From Sphingomonas sanxanigenens DSM 19645 = NX02 (lineage in GTDB: Bacteria > Pseudomonadota > Alphaproteobacteria > Sphingomonadales > Sphingomonadaceae), in assembly GCF_000512205.2 (NCBI RefSeq), contig NZ_CP006644.1, forward strand, positions 6,112,001 through 6,176,000: a stretch of 64,000 nucleotides of DNA. The letters are read 5' to 3'. This document shows positions 48,817 to 57,875 of this stretch, piece by piece. How positions within the stretch are numbered: the first letter of the stretch is position 1; each line of letters begins with the position of its first letter. The notes under the pieces are model-generated. The model worked only from the letters and a program-made list of their open reading frames with translations, was not told the origin of the DNA and made no database searches. A program made the position numbers and the translations under genes.

Positions 48817-49869
48817 ATGCCAGGCGCCACTAAACAACATCAAATCCGAGAGCAGGGTCGGTCATTTCCGCACAGTCAGTATGACGATCCGCGCGGTGGT
48901 CGAGCCACTTCACTCGAGCGCAACGTGCTGCGCTACCGCGCGGCTGAGGCAAGTCTTTATCTTTTTTACACCGCTGAAGTCCGTGGATTCATGCTCGAGA
49001 ATGTCTTTCCCCTAGTTCCTCTCATTGATGGGGCGGGCGCTTGGGAGACCGCGAGCGAAGTCCGGCAACGACAACTGATGCGCAGCCTGATTGCCGAAGC
49101 CGAAGCTACGGGGAGAATCACGTCTGCCGATGCCAAAGCCTTGTCTCCGGTCGCGCGGCACGACCCGAAGGAGGGAAAGAAACTTCGCCGAGCCTTTGCT
49201 CATGCAGTGACGAACGGCATGTTCGACGCCGCCGAGGCAGACGAGCTGATGGAATTGATTCAATATCGCAACGAAGTCGCCCACCATATCCATCTAGTGA
49301 TGGCGGATATCACCCGATCTTATTGCGCCTCCGAGTATGTTGCCTATTCAATACCGATCTATAAATCGGATGCTCTCGATCGCTTACGCTCATATCGGCG
49401 TAGCCTTTTTGAGCGCTTCGAAAAAATCAGTTTGATCTCCAGATCGTCCTTTGATCATCTACTCTTCGAGCACGCAGAGCGCGTATTCGAGGAAGATTTG
49501 GTTCGACTCGATCGGCGTATCCGCCCGCAAATCAAGTTTGAGCGGTCGCGTTTCAAGGCGCTGAAGCCCGAACTCGACCTGAGTGGAACCGAATTGGTCG
49601 ATGATCTCGATCCCCGCGCGCCTTGGAATTTTCGTTCCAGCGGCTACGAGGGCCGCAAGACCGGTCATCTTACGCCTCAAGGCGTGGAGATCTGCTACCG
49701 GCTGTTTGATCTCAGCAAATCGGCGCTCGCGGTAGCGTATCTGATGGGTATCAGCCTGCGCGCTGCACGGAACAGAGAGAGGCGTTGGCGCGAAGCGGGC
49801 GGATGCGGACGTGTTCGAGCAGAGTTGAAGCGCTACCCCGGATTCACCCGCCAGCCGGATCAGGGCTAG
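48817..49869 (+). CDS. HEPN-motif protein with C-terminal HTH
   Basis: A 350-residue, all-helical soluble protein. The central segment ELMELIQYRNEVAHHIHLVM contains RNEVAH (Arg151 to His156), the RX4H signature of HEPN ribonucleases. The C-terminal part (LSKSALAVAYLMGISLRAAR) resembles a helix-turn-helix. Full-length homologues are not recognised. It is 181 bp after brnA, in a stretch with lower GC than its neighbours, suggesting acquired DNA. A toxin or defence role is plausible, not shown. Confidence 0.6.
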   Translation: MPGATKQHQIREQGRSFPHSQYDDPRGGRATSLERNVLRYRAAEASLYLFYTAEVRGFMLENVFPLVPLIDGAGAWETASEVRQRQLMRSLIAEAEATGRITSADAKALSPVARHDPKEGKKLRRAFAHAVTNGMFDAAEADELMELIQYRNEVAHHIHLVMADITRSYCASEYVAYSIPIYKSDALDRLRSYRRSLFERFEKISLISRSSFDHLLFEHAERVFEEDLVRLDRRIRPQIKFERSRFKALKPELDLSGTELVDDLDPRAPWNFRSSGYEGRKTGHLTPQGVEICYRLFDLSKSALAVAYLMGISLRAARNRERRWREAGGCGRVRAELKRYPGFTRQPDQG

Positions 49870-50017
49870 GTCGCGACACTGGTGTCAAAGAAGGCGGCTT
49901 AGCTTGCGGAATCTTGCATTATTGGCGTGCACGCATTGGCCGATGTAAGTCGCGGTCGCTTCGCGAGTTCGATTGCACTCGCTTCTGGCGTTCGCCGACA
50001 TCCGCGCATCGTCTTCC

Positions 50018-51343
50018 TTAATCCTCGCCCAGAAACCGCGCCCGCGCCAGCAACCCGCCTTCCGGCGCCGTGCCCAGTTCCAGCCGCGCGTCGTAGAAGC
50101 GCAAGATGTCGCCCGTTGCGGCCAGGCCGAGGCCGGTGCCGGGGGTGGACGGGTCGAGCCGCGTGCCGATCGTCATCACCGCCTCGCGCATGTCGTCCGG
50201 CACGCCGGGGCCGTCGTCGCGGACTTCCACATGGTCGGGGCCGCCCGCCACGATCACCCGGGACGCGGCCCATTTGCAGCCATTGTCGATGAGGTTGGAG
50301 AGGATCTCGGCGAGGTCGCCGCGGTCGCAGGGGAGTTTCAGGCCCGGCGGCAGCGCGATCTCGATGCTCAGGCCGCGCACCACGTGCAGGCGGCGCATCG
50401 CCTCGGCGATGGCCTCCACCAGCGGCGCGACTTCGGTCAATGTGCCGGCGCCTCGGGTGCCGGCGGCAGCGGCGCGGGCGAGGTGGTGGTCGATCTGGTG
50501 CTGCATCACCGCGCAGCGCGCGAGCAGGAAATCGGCGCTGTCGACGTGGCCGGCGAGGCGGAGCTGTTCGGCCTCGTCGATGATCAGCGCCAGCGGCGTG
50601 CGCAGATTGTGCGCCAGGTTGCCGGATTCGGTTCGCGCGCGCGCGATCAGGCTCGCCTGGCCCTCCAGCAGCGCGTTGAAGCGGTTGACCACGGGGGAGA
50701 ATTCGGCGGGCACCGCAGGGTCCAGCCGGTCGACCTCGCCATGGCGCAGCCGGTCCACCTCCTCGCCCAGCCGCCGCACCGGCGCGAGCCCGAAGCGGAC
50801 GAGTGCCGCGGCGCCGCCCAGCAGCAGCAGCCCGACTGCGATCATCGACAGTGTGAGGTCGCTGCGGAACGCGGCGATCTGCCCGTCGATCAGCGCCCGC
50901 GCCGAGGCAATGGTGAAGATGGCGGTGCGGCCGTTGCCCAGCCCCACCCGCGTGCTGCGCTGAAGCAGCGGCTCTCGCGCGTCGCCGCCCGCGCGCCACA
51001 TGCCGTCGGCGGCGCCGGATGTCAGCGCGCGGTCCTGCAGCGAGCGTGATCGCGCGACGTCGCCGCGGCCGGCATCGACCTGCCAGTAGAGCCCCGATCC
51101 GCCGACGTTGAACAGTGGGTCCGACAGCGGCTGCGCCACCCGCAGCCGGCCATCCGGCCCCCGGCTCGTCATCGCGATCAGCTCGTCGAGATGATGGTCG
51201 AGTTCGCTCTTGAACCGGTCGGTGGTGTGGACGCCATAGAGATTGCCGATGAACAGCCCGGCGAGCAGCATCGCCACCACCACCGCGACCGCGGAGCTGA
51301 CCAGCAGGCGAAGCCACAGGCTGTGCCGTGCGGCGCCCGTCAT
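50018..51343 (-). CDS. Sensor histidine kinase
   Basis: A 441-residue kinase with two membrane helices (about 12-35 and 165-185) around a periplasmic sensor, HAMP-like linker, then the H-box (His245 in NLAHNLRTPLAL), N-box (SNLIDNGCKWA) and G-boxes. It overlaps the response regulator by 4 bp (ATGA). Likely senses metal or envelope stress, given the divergent RND operon. Confidence 0.9.
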   Translation of the reverse strand: MTGAARHSLWLRLLVSSAVAVVVAMLLAGLFIGNLYGVHTTDRFKSELDHHLDELIAMTSRGPDGRLRVAQPLSDPLFNVGGSGLYWQVDAGRGDVARSRSLQDRALTSGAADGMWRAGGDAREPLLQRSTRVGLGNGRTAIFTIASARALIDGQIAAFRSDLTLSMIAVGLLLLGGAAALVRFGLAPVRRLGEEVDRLRHGEVDRLDPAVPAEFSPVVNRFNALLEGQASLIARARTESGNLAHNLRTPLALIIDEAEQLRLAGHVDSADFLLARCAVMQHQIDHHLARAAAAGTRGAGTLTEVAPLVEAIAEAMRRLHVVRGLSIEIALPPGLKLPCDRGDLAEILSNLIDNGCKWAASRVIVAGGPDHVEVRDDGPGVPDDMREAVMTIGTRLDPSTPGTGLGLAATGDILRFYDARLELGTAPEGGLLARARFLGED

Positions 51344-51993
51344 GGCACCAGCCGGTAACCGAGGCCGCGCACCGTCGTCACCCGCTCGCGCCCGATCTTG
51401 CGGCGCAGCCGGCCGACCAGCACCTCGATCGCATTGGCGTCCCGGTCGCTGTCCAGCCGGTAGAGATTGTCGAGGATGGTCTGGCGGGTCAGCGTGCGGC
51501 CGGCATTGTAGAGCAGCAATTGCAGCAGGCGGAATTCGCTGGCGGTCAGCGTCAGCGCTTCGCCGTCCAGCCACGCCTCGCTGCTGGCCGGGTCGAGCGC
51601 CAGCGGCCCGGCGGTGATCCGCGTCGCGCTGTGGCCGGCGGCGCGACGGGCGAGCGCGTGGAGGCGCGCGATCAGTTCCTCGGTGCGCACCGGCTTGACG
51701 ATGAAGTCGTCCGCGCCCGCGTTCAGCCCCTCCACCTTTTCCTGCCAGCTTCCGCGCGCGGTAAGGATCAGGATCGGCGTGGCGATGGCGCGGGCGCGCA
51801 ACGCGCGCACGAGATCGATGCCGCTCATCCCCGGCAGCCCGATATCGACCACCAGCACGGTAAAGCCATCCGTCACGAAGCCCAGCGCATCCTCGCCATT
51901 GGCGAGCCATTCGCAGGTCAGCCCGTGCCGCGCCAGGTTGGCGACGACGCGCTGCGCCAGCTCGGCTTCGTCCTCGACCAGCAGGATCCGCAT
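51340..51993 (-). CDS. OmpR/PhoB-family response regulator
   Basis: A 217-residue regulator. The receiver has acidic residues at 8-9 and phospho-acceptor Asp50 (VVDIGLPG), plus Lys near 100. The effector is a winged helix (LTASEFRLLQLLLYNAGRTL). It is divergent from the RND adaptor gene, with 84 bp between, in which direct repeats suggest its own sites. Confidence 0.92.
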   Translation of the reverse strand: MRILLVEDEAELAQRVVANLARHGLTCEWLANGEDALGFVTDGFTVLVVDIGLPGMSGIDLVRALRARAIATPILILTARGSWQEKVEGLNAGADDFIVKPVRTEELIARLHALARRAAGHSATRITAGPLALDPASSEAWLDGEALTLTASEFRLLQLLLYNAGRTLTRQTILDNLYRLDSDRDANAIEVLVGRLRRKIGRERVTTVRGLGYRLVP

Positions 51994-52003
51994 CGCCGCT
52001 CCC

Positions 52004-52021
52004 TGACAGGATATTGACAGG
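52004..52021. promoter_or_regulatory. Response-regulator direct-repeat site
   Basis: TGACAGG-ATAT-TGACAGG: two 7-bp direct repeats with an 11-bp period, the usual spacing for OmpR/PhoB dimers, in the divergent gap between regulator and efflux operon. Binding is inferred. Confidence 0.55.
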
Positions 52022-52077
52022 TTGGGAAGCTAGACCGCGCCCTCATCGAACACCGACCCGGGGGGATTGAGCGGACC

Positions 52078-53181
52078 ATGGATGCGATCGGCCGCCTGGC
52101 ATTGCCGCTGTTGTTGTGCGGGCTCGCCGCCTGCTCCGGCGGCGCGGGCGAGGAGGGGAACGCGGCGAGCGCCGAGCAGGCCAAGCCCGCCGCGGCGAAG
52201 GGCATGCTCGCGCTGGATGGCGCCGAGCTCGAACGGCTCGGCATCCGCTTCGCCGCGGTCGAGGCGGCGACGGAGCTGCCGCTGGCGACCGTTCCCGCCA
52301 CATTGGCGCCGCCGCCCAACGCCCGCGTCGCCGTCGCCGCGGTGATCCCCGGCGTCGTCACGAGGACTTTGGTGGTGGAGGGGGACAGCGTGCGCCGGGG
52401 CCAGCCGCTCGCGGTGGTCGCCTCGCGCGAGATGTTCACGCTTGCCGCCGGCGTCGAGCAGGCGTCGGCGCGGGCGGCGATGGCGCGCGCCAATGATCGC
52501 CGCCTCGGCCAGCTCGCGCGCGAGGGCGTGATCGCCGGCGCGCGTGCGGACGAGGCGCGCGCCGCGCTGCGCGAGGCCGAAGCCGAACTCGACGAGCAGC
52601 AGCGCGTCGTTCGGCTGGTCAACGGCGCGCCGCACCAGGGCACCTATACCTTGACCGCGCCGATCGCCGGCAAGGTCACCAGCGCCGCGATCCAGACCGG
52701 CAGCCCGGTCGACGGCACCAGCGCCGCCTATGTGATCGACGCGACCAGCCGCTACGAAGCGACCGCGCAGCTTCCCGAACGGCTGGTCGGCCGGGTCCAC
52801 CCCGGTATGGCTGTGCGGCTGGCGGGCGACGTGCGCGGCGAGGTCACCAGCGTCGGCAGCGCGATCGATCCGGCGACGCGATCGGCGACGTTGCGCGCGC
52901 GCATCCCCGCCGCGCCCGGCGTGGTTTCCGGCCGCGCCGTGCCCGTCACGATCTTCGCCCCGGCCCCCGCGGGCGCGATCACCGTGCCCGCGCACGCGGT
53001 GACCGAGGTGGATGGCACGCCCAGCGTGTTCGTGCGCGTGGCGAGCGGTGTCGCGGTGCGCGCGGTTGAACTCGGCGACCGCGCCGATGGCCGCGTCGTC
53101 ATCCGATCCGGGCTGAAGGCGGGGGATCGCATCGCGATCGCCGGCGTCAGCGATCTCAAGGCGGTCGCGGGGCAGGACTGA
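52078..53181 (+). CDS. RND efflux periplasmic adaptor (CzcB/CusB-like)
   Basis: A 367-residue membrane-fusion protein. Signal peptide with lipobox (LAAC, Cys19), then a biotinyl-lipoyl domain (VIPGVVTRTLVVEGDSVRRG), a helical hairpin (about 120-180), and beta-barrel. It links the inner-membrane pump to the outer-membrane channel. First gene of the metal-efflux operon. Confidence 0.87.
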   Translation: MDAIGRLALPLLLCGLAACSGGAGEEGNAASAEQAKPAAAKGMLALDGAELERLGIRFAAVEAATELPLATVPATLAPPPNARVAVAAVIPGVVTRTLVVEGDSVRRGQPLAVVASREMFTLAAGVEQASARAAMARANDRRLGQLAREGVIAGARADEARAALREAEAELDEQQRVVRLVNGAPHQGTYTLTAPIAGKVTSAAIQTGSPVDGTSAAYVIDATSRYEATAQLPERLVGRVHPGMAVRLAGDVRGEVTSVGSAIDPATRSATLRARIPAAPGVVSGRAVPVTIFAPAPAGAITVPAHAVTEVDGTPSVFVRVASGVAVRAVELGDRADGRVVIRSGLKAGDRIAIAGVSDLKAVAGQD

Positions 53182-56100
53182 TGCTGCGCTCGCTCGTCGC
53201 CTTCTCGCTCTCCTACCGGCTCTTCGTGCTCGCGCTGACATTGGTCGTCGGCGGGCTCGGCGCCTGGGCCTATTCGACCCTGCCGGTCGATGCCTATCCC
53301 AACATCGCGCAGACGCAGGTCAAGATCATCCTCAAGGCCCCCGGCATGACCCCCGAGGAGGTCGAGACGCGGGTGATCGCGCCGATCGAACTCGAGATGC
53401 TCGGCCTGCCCAACCAGGCGATGCTGCGCTCCACCGCCAAATATGCGATCGCCGACATCACCATCGATTTCACCGACGGGACGGACATCTATTGGGCGCG
53501 CCAACAGGTCGGCGAACGCCTCGCCGGCGTCACCGGCGATCTGCCGGAGGGCGTTGAAGGCGGCATGGCGCCGATCTCCACGCCCTTGTCGGACCTGTTC
53601 ATGTTCACCATCGACGGGCCGCTGTCGCTCACCGAAAAGCGCGAACTGCTCGACTGGACGATCCGCCCGGCGCTGCGCGCCGTCCCCGGCGTCGCGGATG
53701 TCAACGCGCTCGGCGGCCATGTCCGCACCTTCGAGGTGCGGCCCGATCCCGTCGCGCTCGCCGCTGCGCGCCTGTCGATCGACGATCTCAGCCAGGCGAT
53801 CGAGCGCGGCAACCGCAACGACGGCGCCGGCCGGCTGGCGGCGGGGGAGGAGGCGCTGATCGTCCGCGCTGTGGGCGCGGTGAGCGACGCCGACGATATC
53901 GCGCAGATGGCGATCGTCGCGCGCGACGGCCGCGTCGTGCGGGTGGGCGATGTCGCGGGCGTCGGCACCGGCTCGCTGACCCGCTATGGCGGCGTTACCG
54001 CGCATGGCCGGGGGGAGGCGGTGCAGGGACTCGTCATCGCGCTGCGCGGCGCCGATGCGCGGCAGGTTGTCGATGGCGTCCGCGAACGGCTCGACGAGAT
54101 CCGGAAGACCCTGCCCGAAGGCACCCGGCTGACGGTGTTCTACAACCGATCGGACCTGATCGAACGCGCGCTGCAAACCGTGCAGAAGGCACTGGTCGAG
54201 GCCACCGTGCTGGTGGTCGTGCTGCTGGTGCTGTTCCTGGGCGATTGGCGCGCGGCGGCGATCGTGGCCGCGACCCTGCCGATGGCGGCGCTCATCACCT
54301 TTCTGCTGATGCGCGGCGTGGGGCTCACCGCCAATCTGATGAGCCTGGGCGGCCTTGCCATCGCGATCGGCATGCTGGTGGATGGCGCGGTCGTCGTTGT
54401 CGAGAATATCGTCGATCGGCTCGGCCACGCGAAGGAGGGCGGGCCGCCGCGGCTCAACATCATGTTCCGCGCCACCGCGGAGGTGATCGTGCCGGTCTCC
54501 GCCGGCCTCGTCATCATCGCGCTCGTCTTCCTGCCCCTGCTGTCGCTGGAGGGGCTGGAGGGCAAATTGTTCGCTCCGGTCGCGCTCACCATCATGTTCG
54601 CGCTCGCCGGCGCGCTGCTGCTCGCGCTCACGCTGGTGCCGGTTCTGTCCTCCTATGGGTTGAAGAGCGGCCAGCATGGCGAGCCGTGGATCATGCGCAA
54701 GCTCGCGCCGCGCTATGCGGCGCTGCTCGGCGGCGCCTTCGCGCGGCGCAGGCTGGTCTATGCGCTCGCCGGCGTCGGGCTGGTACTCGCCGGGCTCGCC
54801 TATGGCGCGGTCGGCAAGACCTTCATGCCGACGATGGACGAAGGGTCGGTGGTGATCCAGGTCACCAAGCTGCCCACCGTCGGCCTCGATCGCTCGCTGG
54901 CGATGGCCGGCCGCATCGAACGGCAATTGATGCGTCGCGTGCCCGAGGTGACCGGCGTCATCTCGCGCACCGGCACCGACGAGATCGGCCTCGATCCGAT
55001 GGGGCTCAACGAAACCGACCTGTTCGTGACGTTGAAGCCGGCCGACGAATGGCGCGGCGACCGCGATTTCGTCGTCGAGGAGATGCGCAAGGCGATCGCC
55101 GGCATGCCCGGCATCGAGCCGACCTTCACCCAGCCGATCGAGATGCGCGTCGCCGAGATGCTCACCGGCGCGCGCGGCGATCTGGCGGTGAAGATTTTCG
55201 GGCCCGACCTCGCCACCCTGTCCGACCTCGCCGGCAAGGTGCAGCAGGTGCTGCAGACGACGCGCGGTGCCGCCGAGGTGACCACCGTCGCCAACGACAC
55301 GATCGACTATGTCCAGCTCGACATCGATCGCGCCGCCGCCGGCCGCGCCGGCATTCCGGTCGATACCTTCCAGGATACGTTGCGCGCGCAGCTCGAAGGG
55401 CTGCCCGCCGGCATCGTCGCCGAAGGGCAGAAGCGCGTGCCGGTGGTGATCCGCGGCAATGACGGCGTGCGCGAAGACGCCACCCGCTTCGCCGACCTGC
55501 AGGTGACGACCCCCACCGGCGAACTCGCCCGGGTCAGCGATCTCGCCCGCGTCGAGCACACCCAGGGGCCGATCCGCCTCGATCATGAAAGCGGCTCGCG
55601 CTACGCGCTGGTTCAGGCGTTCGTCTCGGGCCGCGACCTCGTCGGCTATGTCGACGAGGCGCGGGCGAAGGTCGCGGCGGAAATCCCGCTGCCCGCCGGC
55701 TACCGCCTCGTCTGGGGCGGCCAGTTCGAGAACCAGCAGCGCGCATCGGCGCGGCTGATGCTGGTGATCCCGGTGGCGCTGCTGCTGATCCTGATGGTGC
55801 TCTATGGCACGTTGCGGTCGCTGCGCGGATCGCTGCTGATCCTTGCCAACATCCCCTTCGCGGCGGTGGGCGGCATCATCGCCTTGTGGTTCACCGGCGA
55901 CTATCTCTCGGTGCCCGCCGCGGTCGGATTCATCGCACTGCTCGGCATCGCGGTGCTCAACGGCCTTGTCCTCGTCGCCTATTTCCGCCAGCTGCGCGAG
56001 GAAGGGCGGCCGATGGCAGAGGTGGTGCGGGTGGGCGCCGAACGCCGGCTGCGGCCGGTGATGATGACGGCGAGCATCACCGCATTCGGGCTCGTGCCCT

Positions 56101-56252
56101 TGCTGTTCGCCACCGGCCCCGGCTCCGAAATCCAGCGGCCGCTGGCGATCGTGGTGATCGGCGGGCTCGTCACCTCGACCCTGCTGACGCTGGTGCTGCT
56201 GCCGATCCTCTACGAACGCTTCGGCGAAAGCCGCGCGGAGGCGGGGGCATGA
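53181..56252 (+). CDS. Heavy-metal RND efflux pump (CzcA/CusA family)
   Basis: A 1023-residue proton-driven RND pump with two repeats of six membrane helices and large periplasmic loops. The TM4 motif is AIGMLVDGAVVVVEN (Asp401, Glu408), with Ala in place of the first Asp of Zn/Co/Cd pumps, which points to a different HME subclass, so the metal is uncertain. It shares one base with the adaptor stop and overlaps the next gene. Confidence 0.9.
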   Translation: MLRSLVAFSLSYRLFVLALTLVVGGLGAWAYSTLPVDAYPNIAQTQVKIILKAPGMTPEEVETRVIAPIELEMLGLPNQAMLRSTAKYAIADITIDFTDGTDIYWARQQVGERLAGVTGDLPEGVEGGMAPISTPLSDLFMFTIDGPLSLTEKRELLDWTIRPALRAVPGVADVNALGGHVRTFEVRPDPVALAAARLSIDDLSQAIERGNRNDGAGRLAAGEEALIVRAVGAVSDADDIAQMAIVARDGRVVRVGDVAGVGTGSLTRYGGVTAHGRGEAVQGLVIALRGADARQVVDGVRERLDEIRKTLPEGTRLTVFYNRSDLIERALQTVQKALVEATVLVVVLLVLFLGDWRAAAIVAATLPMAALITFLLMRGVGLTANLMSLGGLAIAIGMLVDGAVVVVENIVDRLGHAKEGGPPRLNIMFRATAEVIVPVSAGLVIIALVFLPLLSLEGLEGKLFAPVALTIMFALAGALLLALTLVPVLSSYGLKSGQHGEPWIMRKLAPRYAALLGGAFARRRLVYALAGVGLVLAGLAYGAVGKTFMPTMDEGSVVIQVTKLPTVGLDRSLAMAGRIERQLMRRVPEVTGVISRTGTDEIGLDPMGLNETDLFVTLKPADEWRGDRDFVVEEMRKAIAGMPGIEPTFTQPIEMRVAEMLTGARGDLAVKIFGPDLATLSDLAGKVQQVLQTTRGAAEVTTVANDTIDYVQLDIDRAAAGRAGIPVDTFQDTLRAQLEGLPAGIVAEGQKRVPVVIRGNDGVREDATRFADLQVTTPTGELARVSDLARVEHTQGPIRLDHESGSRYALVQAFVSGRDLVGYVDEARAKVAAEIPLPAGYRLVWGGQFENQQRASARLMLVIPVALLLILMVLYGTLRSLRGSLLILANIPFAAVGGIIALWFTGDYLSVPAAVGFIALLGIAVLNGLVLVAYFRQLREEGRPMAEVVRVGAERRLRPVMMTASITAFGLVPLLFATGPGSEIQRPLAIVVIGGLVTSTLLTLVLLPILYERFGESRAEAGA

Positions 56253-56548
56253 ACCGGGTGGTGCTGCGGCTGAGCTGTGCGGCAGGCGACGCCGATACGA
56301 TCGCGGAGGTGCTGCGCGATCATCTCCGCGCGCCGGTGCATCTGCGCCGCGAGGAGGTGCTGGGGCGCGATTTCGACGATGCCGCCACCGGCGAGCGCGT
56401 CGCCGGCAGCCTCGCACGCGCCGCGATCGAGGTGGAACTGGCGGACGGGCAGGTGGCATCGGCGGTCGAGGCCGCCCGCACCGCGCGGCGGCGCCTGCCG
56501 TTCCGCTGGCGGACGACCGCGGTGCTGGACGGAGGACGGGTGGAATGA
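56249..56548 (+). CDS. DUF3240-like accessory protein of metal efflux
   Basis: A 99-residue protein between the pump and channel genes. Its two-strand, helix layout, with a GERVAGSLARAAIEVEL segment, fits DUF3240, often found next to czcA-type genes; a PII-like fold is typical. It overlaps both neighbours by 4 bp, so it is part of the operon. A regulatory or metal-sensing role is inferred. Confidence 0.6.
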   Translation: MNRVVLRLSCAAGDADTIAEVLRDHLRAPVHLRREEVLGRDFDDAATGERVAGSLARAAIEVELADGQVASAVEAARTARRRLPFRWRTTAVLDGGRVE

Positions 56549-57771
56549 AGTTGGCCTTGCTTCTGCTGGCGGGCATCGCCGCCCCCGCGCTCGCCCAGTC
56601 GGACGGCACGAGCGATCTGCCGCCGTCCGAACTGGTCATCCGTGCGCTCGACGGCGCGCCAGGGGTCGAGGCCGCGGTCGCCCGCGTCGGCGCCGCGCGC
56701 GCAGGGGAGGATGCGCTGCGCCGCGGCCCGCATGAGATCACCGCGCAAGGCACGCTCTCGCGCCGCTCGGTCGACCATGACCGCGACTATGTCGAATATG
56801 ACACCACCGTCAGCCGCGCCTTTCGCCTGCCCGGCAAGGCCGCGCTCGATCGGCGCGCCGGCGCGCTCGGCGTCGACATCGCCCAGAACCGCATGGAGGA
56901 CGCGCGCCACCAGGCAGCGCTGGCATTGGCGACGTTGTGGTACGACTGGCTCGGCGCCGGCGAGCAGCACCGCAACGCGCTGGCGCTGGTCGAGACGCAG
57001 CGCGCGCTGGTCAGGGCGACCGGCCGGCGGGTGGACCTGCGCGACGCCGCGCAGCTCGATCTCGAACAGGCCAACGCCGCGCTCGCGCTCGCCGAGGCGC
57101 AGGCGGGCGACGCCGCGGCGGAGCGCGACCGCGCGCGCACCCTGCTTGCAGCGCGCTTCCCGGAACTGAGCCTGCCGGTCGAAGCGCCGCGATTGCTCGC
57201 CCCCGCTGTCCCCGCCGAGGGGTTCGACCGGCTGCAGGCGCTGATCGTCGAGCGCAGCCATGAGATCGGCGCCGCGGTGGGCACCGCCGACCGTCAGGCC
57301 ATCCTCGCCCGCCGCGCCCGCGCCGACCGTATCGCCGACCCGTCGCTCGGCTTCCGCCTGTTCAGCGAACGCAGCGGTGAGGAACAGGGCGCCGGCCTTT
57401 ACGCCTCGCTCCCGCTTGGCGGCGGCCACCGCCGCGCCCTCGCCAGCCAGGCCGAGGCGGAGGCCCGCGCCGCTTATGCCGAACGCATCGGCGTGGAACG
57501 CGACATCGCCGGCAACGCCGCCGCCGACGTCGCCGAAACCCGCGCCCGCCTCGCCGCCTGGCGCGCCAGCGCGCAGGCGGTCCAGAGCGCCGAGGCCAGT
57601 GCCGCGCTGTCCGGCCGCGGCCAGCAACTCGGCGCGATCGACCTGACCGACCGGCTCTATGCGGAGCGGCAGGCGAACGAATCCCGCGCCCAGGAAATCA
57701 CCGCACGGGTCGCTGCGGCACGGCTGCTCGCGAAACTGAGGATCGACGCGCACACGCTGTGGATCGAGTGA
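56545..57771 (+). CDS. Outer-membrane channel, TolC/CusC family
   Basis: A 408-residue TolC-type protein. Signal peptide MKLALLLLAGIAAPALA, then long coiled-coil helices with repeated Ala/Glu/Arg heptads. It completes the tripartite pump. It overlaps the DUF3240-like gene by 4 bp. Confidence 0.85.
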   Translation: MKLALLLLAGIAAPALAQSDGTSDLPPSELVIRALDGAPGVEAAVARVGAARAGEDALRRGPHEITAQGTLSRRSVDHDRDYVEYDTTVSRAFRLPGKAALDRRAGALGVDIAQNRMEDARHQAALALATLWYDWLGAGEQHRNALALVETQRALVRATGRRVDLRDAAQLDLEQANAALALAEAQAGDAAAERDRARTLLAARFPELSLPVEAPRLLAPAVPAEGFDRLQALIVERSHEIGAAVGTADRQAILARRARADRIADPSLGFRLFSERSGEEQGAGLYASLPLGGGHRRALASQAEAEARAAYAERIGVERDIAGNAAADVAETRARLAAWRASAQAVQSAEASAALSGRGQQLGAIDLTDRLYAERQANESRAQEITARVAAARLLAKLRIDAHTLWIE

Positions 57772-57783
57772 TAGGATAGCCCC

Positions 57784-57800
57784 TCTCCCGGCTTGGGAGA
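57784..57800. repeat. Intergenic palindrome TCTCCC/GGGAGA
   Basis: A 6-bp perfect stem with a 5-nt loop, 12 bp after the channel gene stop. It is a shorter relative of the 37215-37236 palindrome and may act as the operon terminator, though no T-tract follows. Confidence 0.4.
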
Positions 57801-57875
57801 CGGCAGGAAAGAGAGGCAGGTCGACGCTCATTCCCACCGCTGGCGTGACCTCGTCGCAAGCGGCATAAAGCGCCA

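Noticed and set aside
52752-56753. A 1333-codon open frame on the reverse strand
   Set aside because: It lies antisense to the RND pump genes. Its protein is an Arg/His/Asp/Gly-rich mix with no domain, typical of the shadow frame of GC-rich coding DNA.
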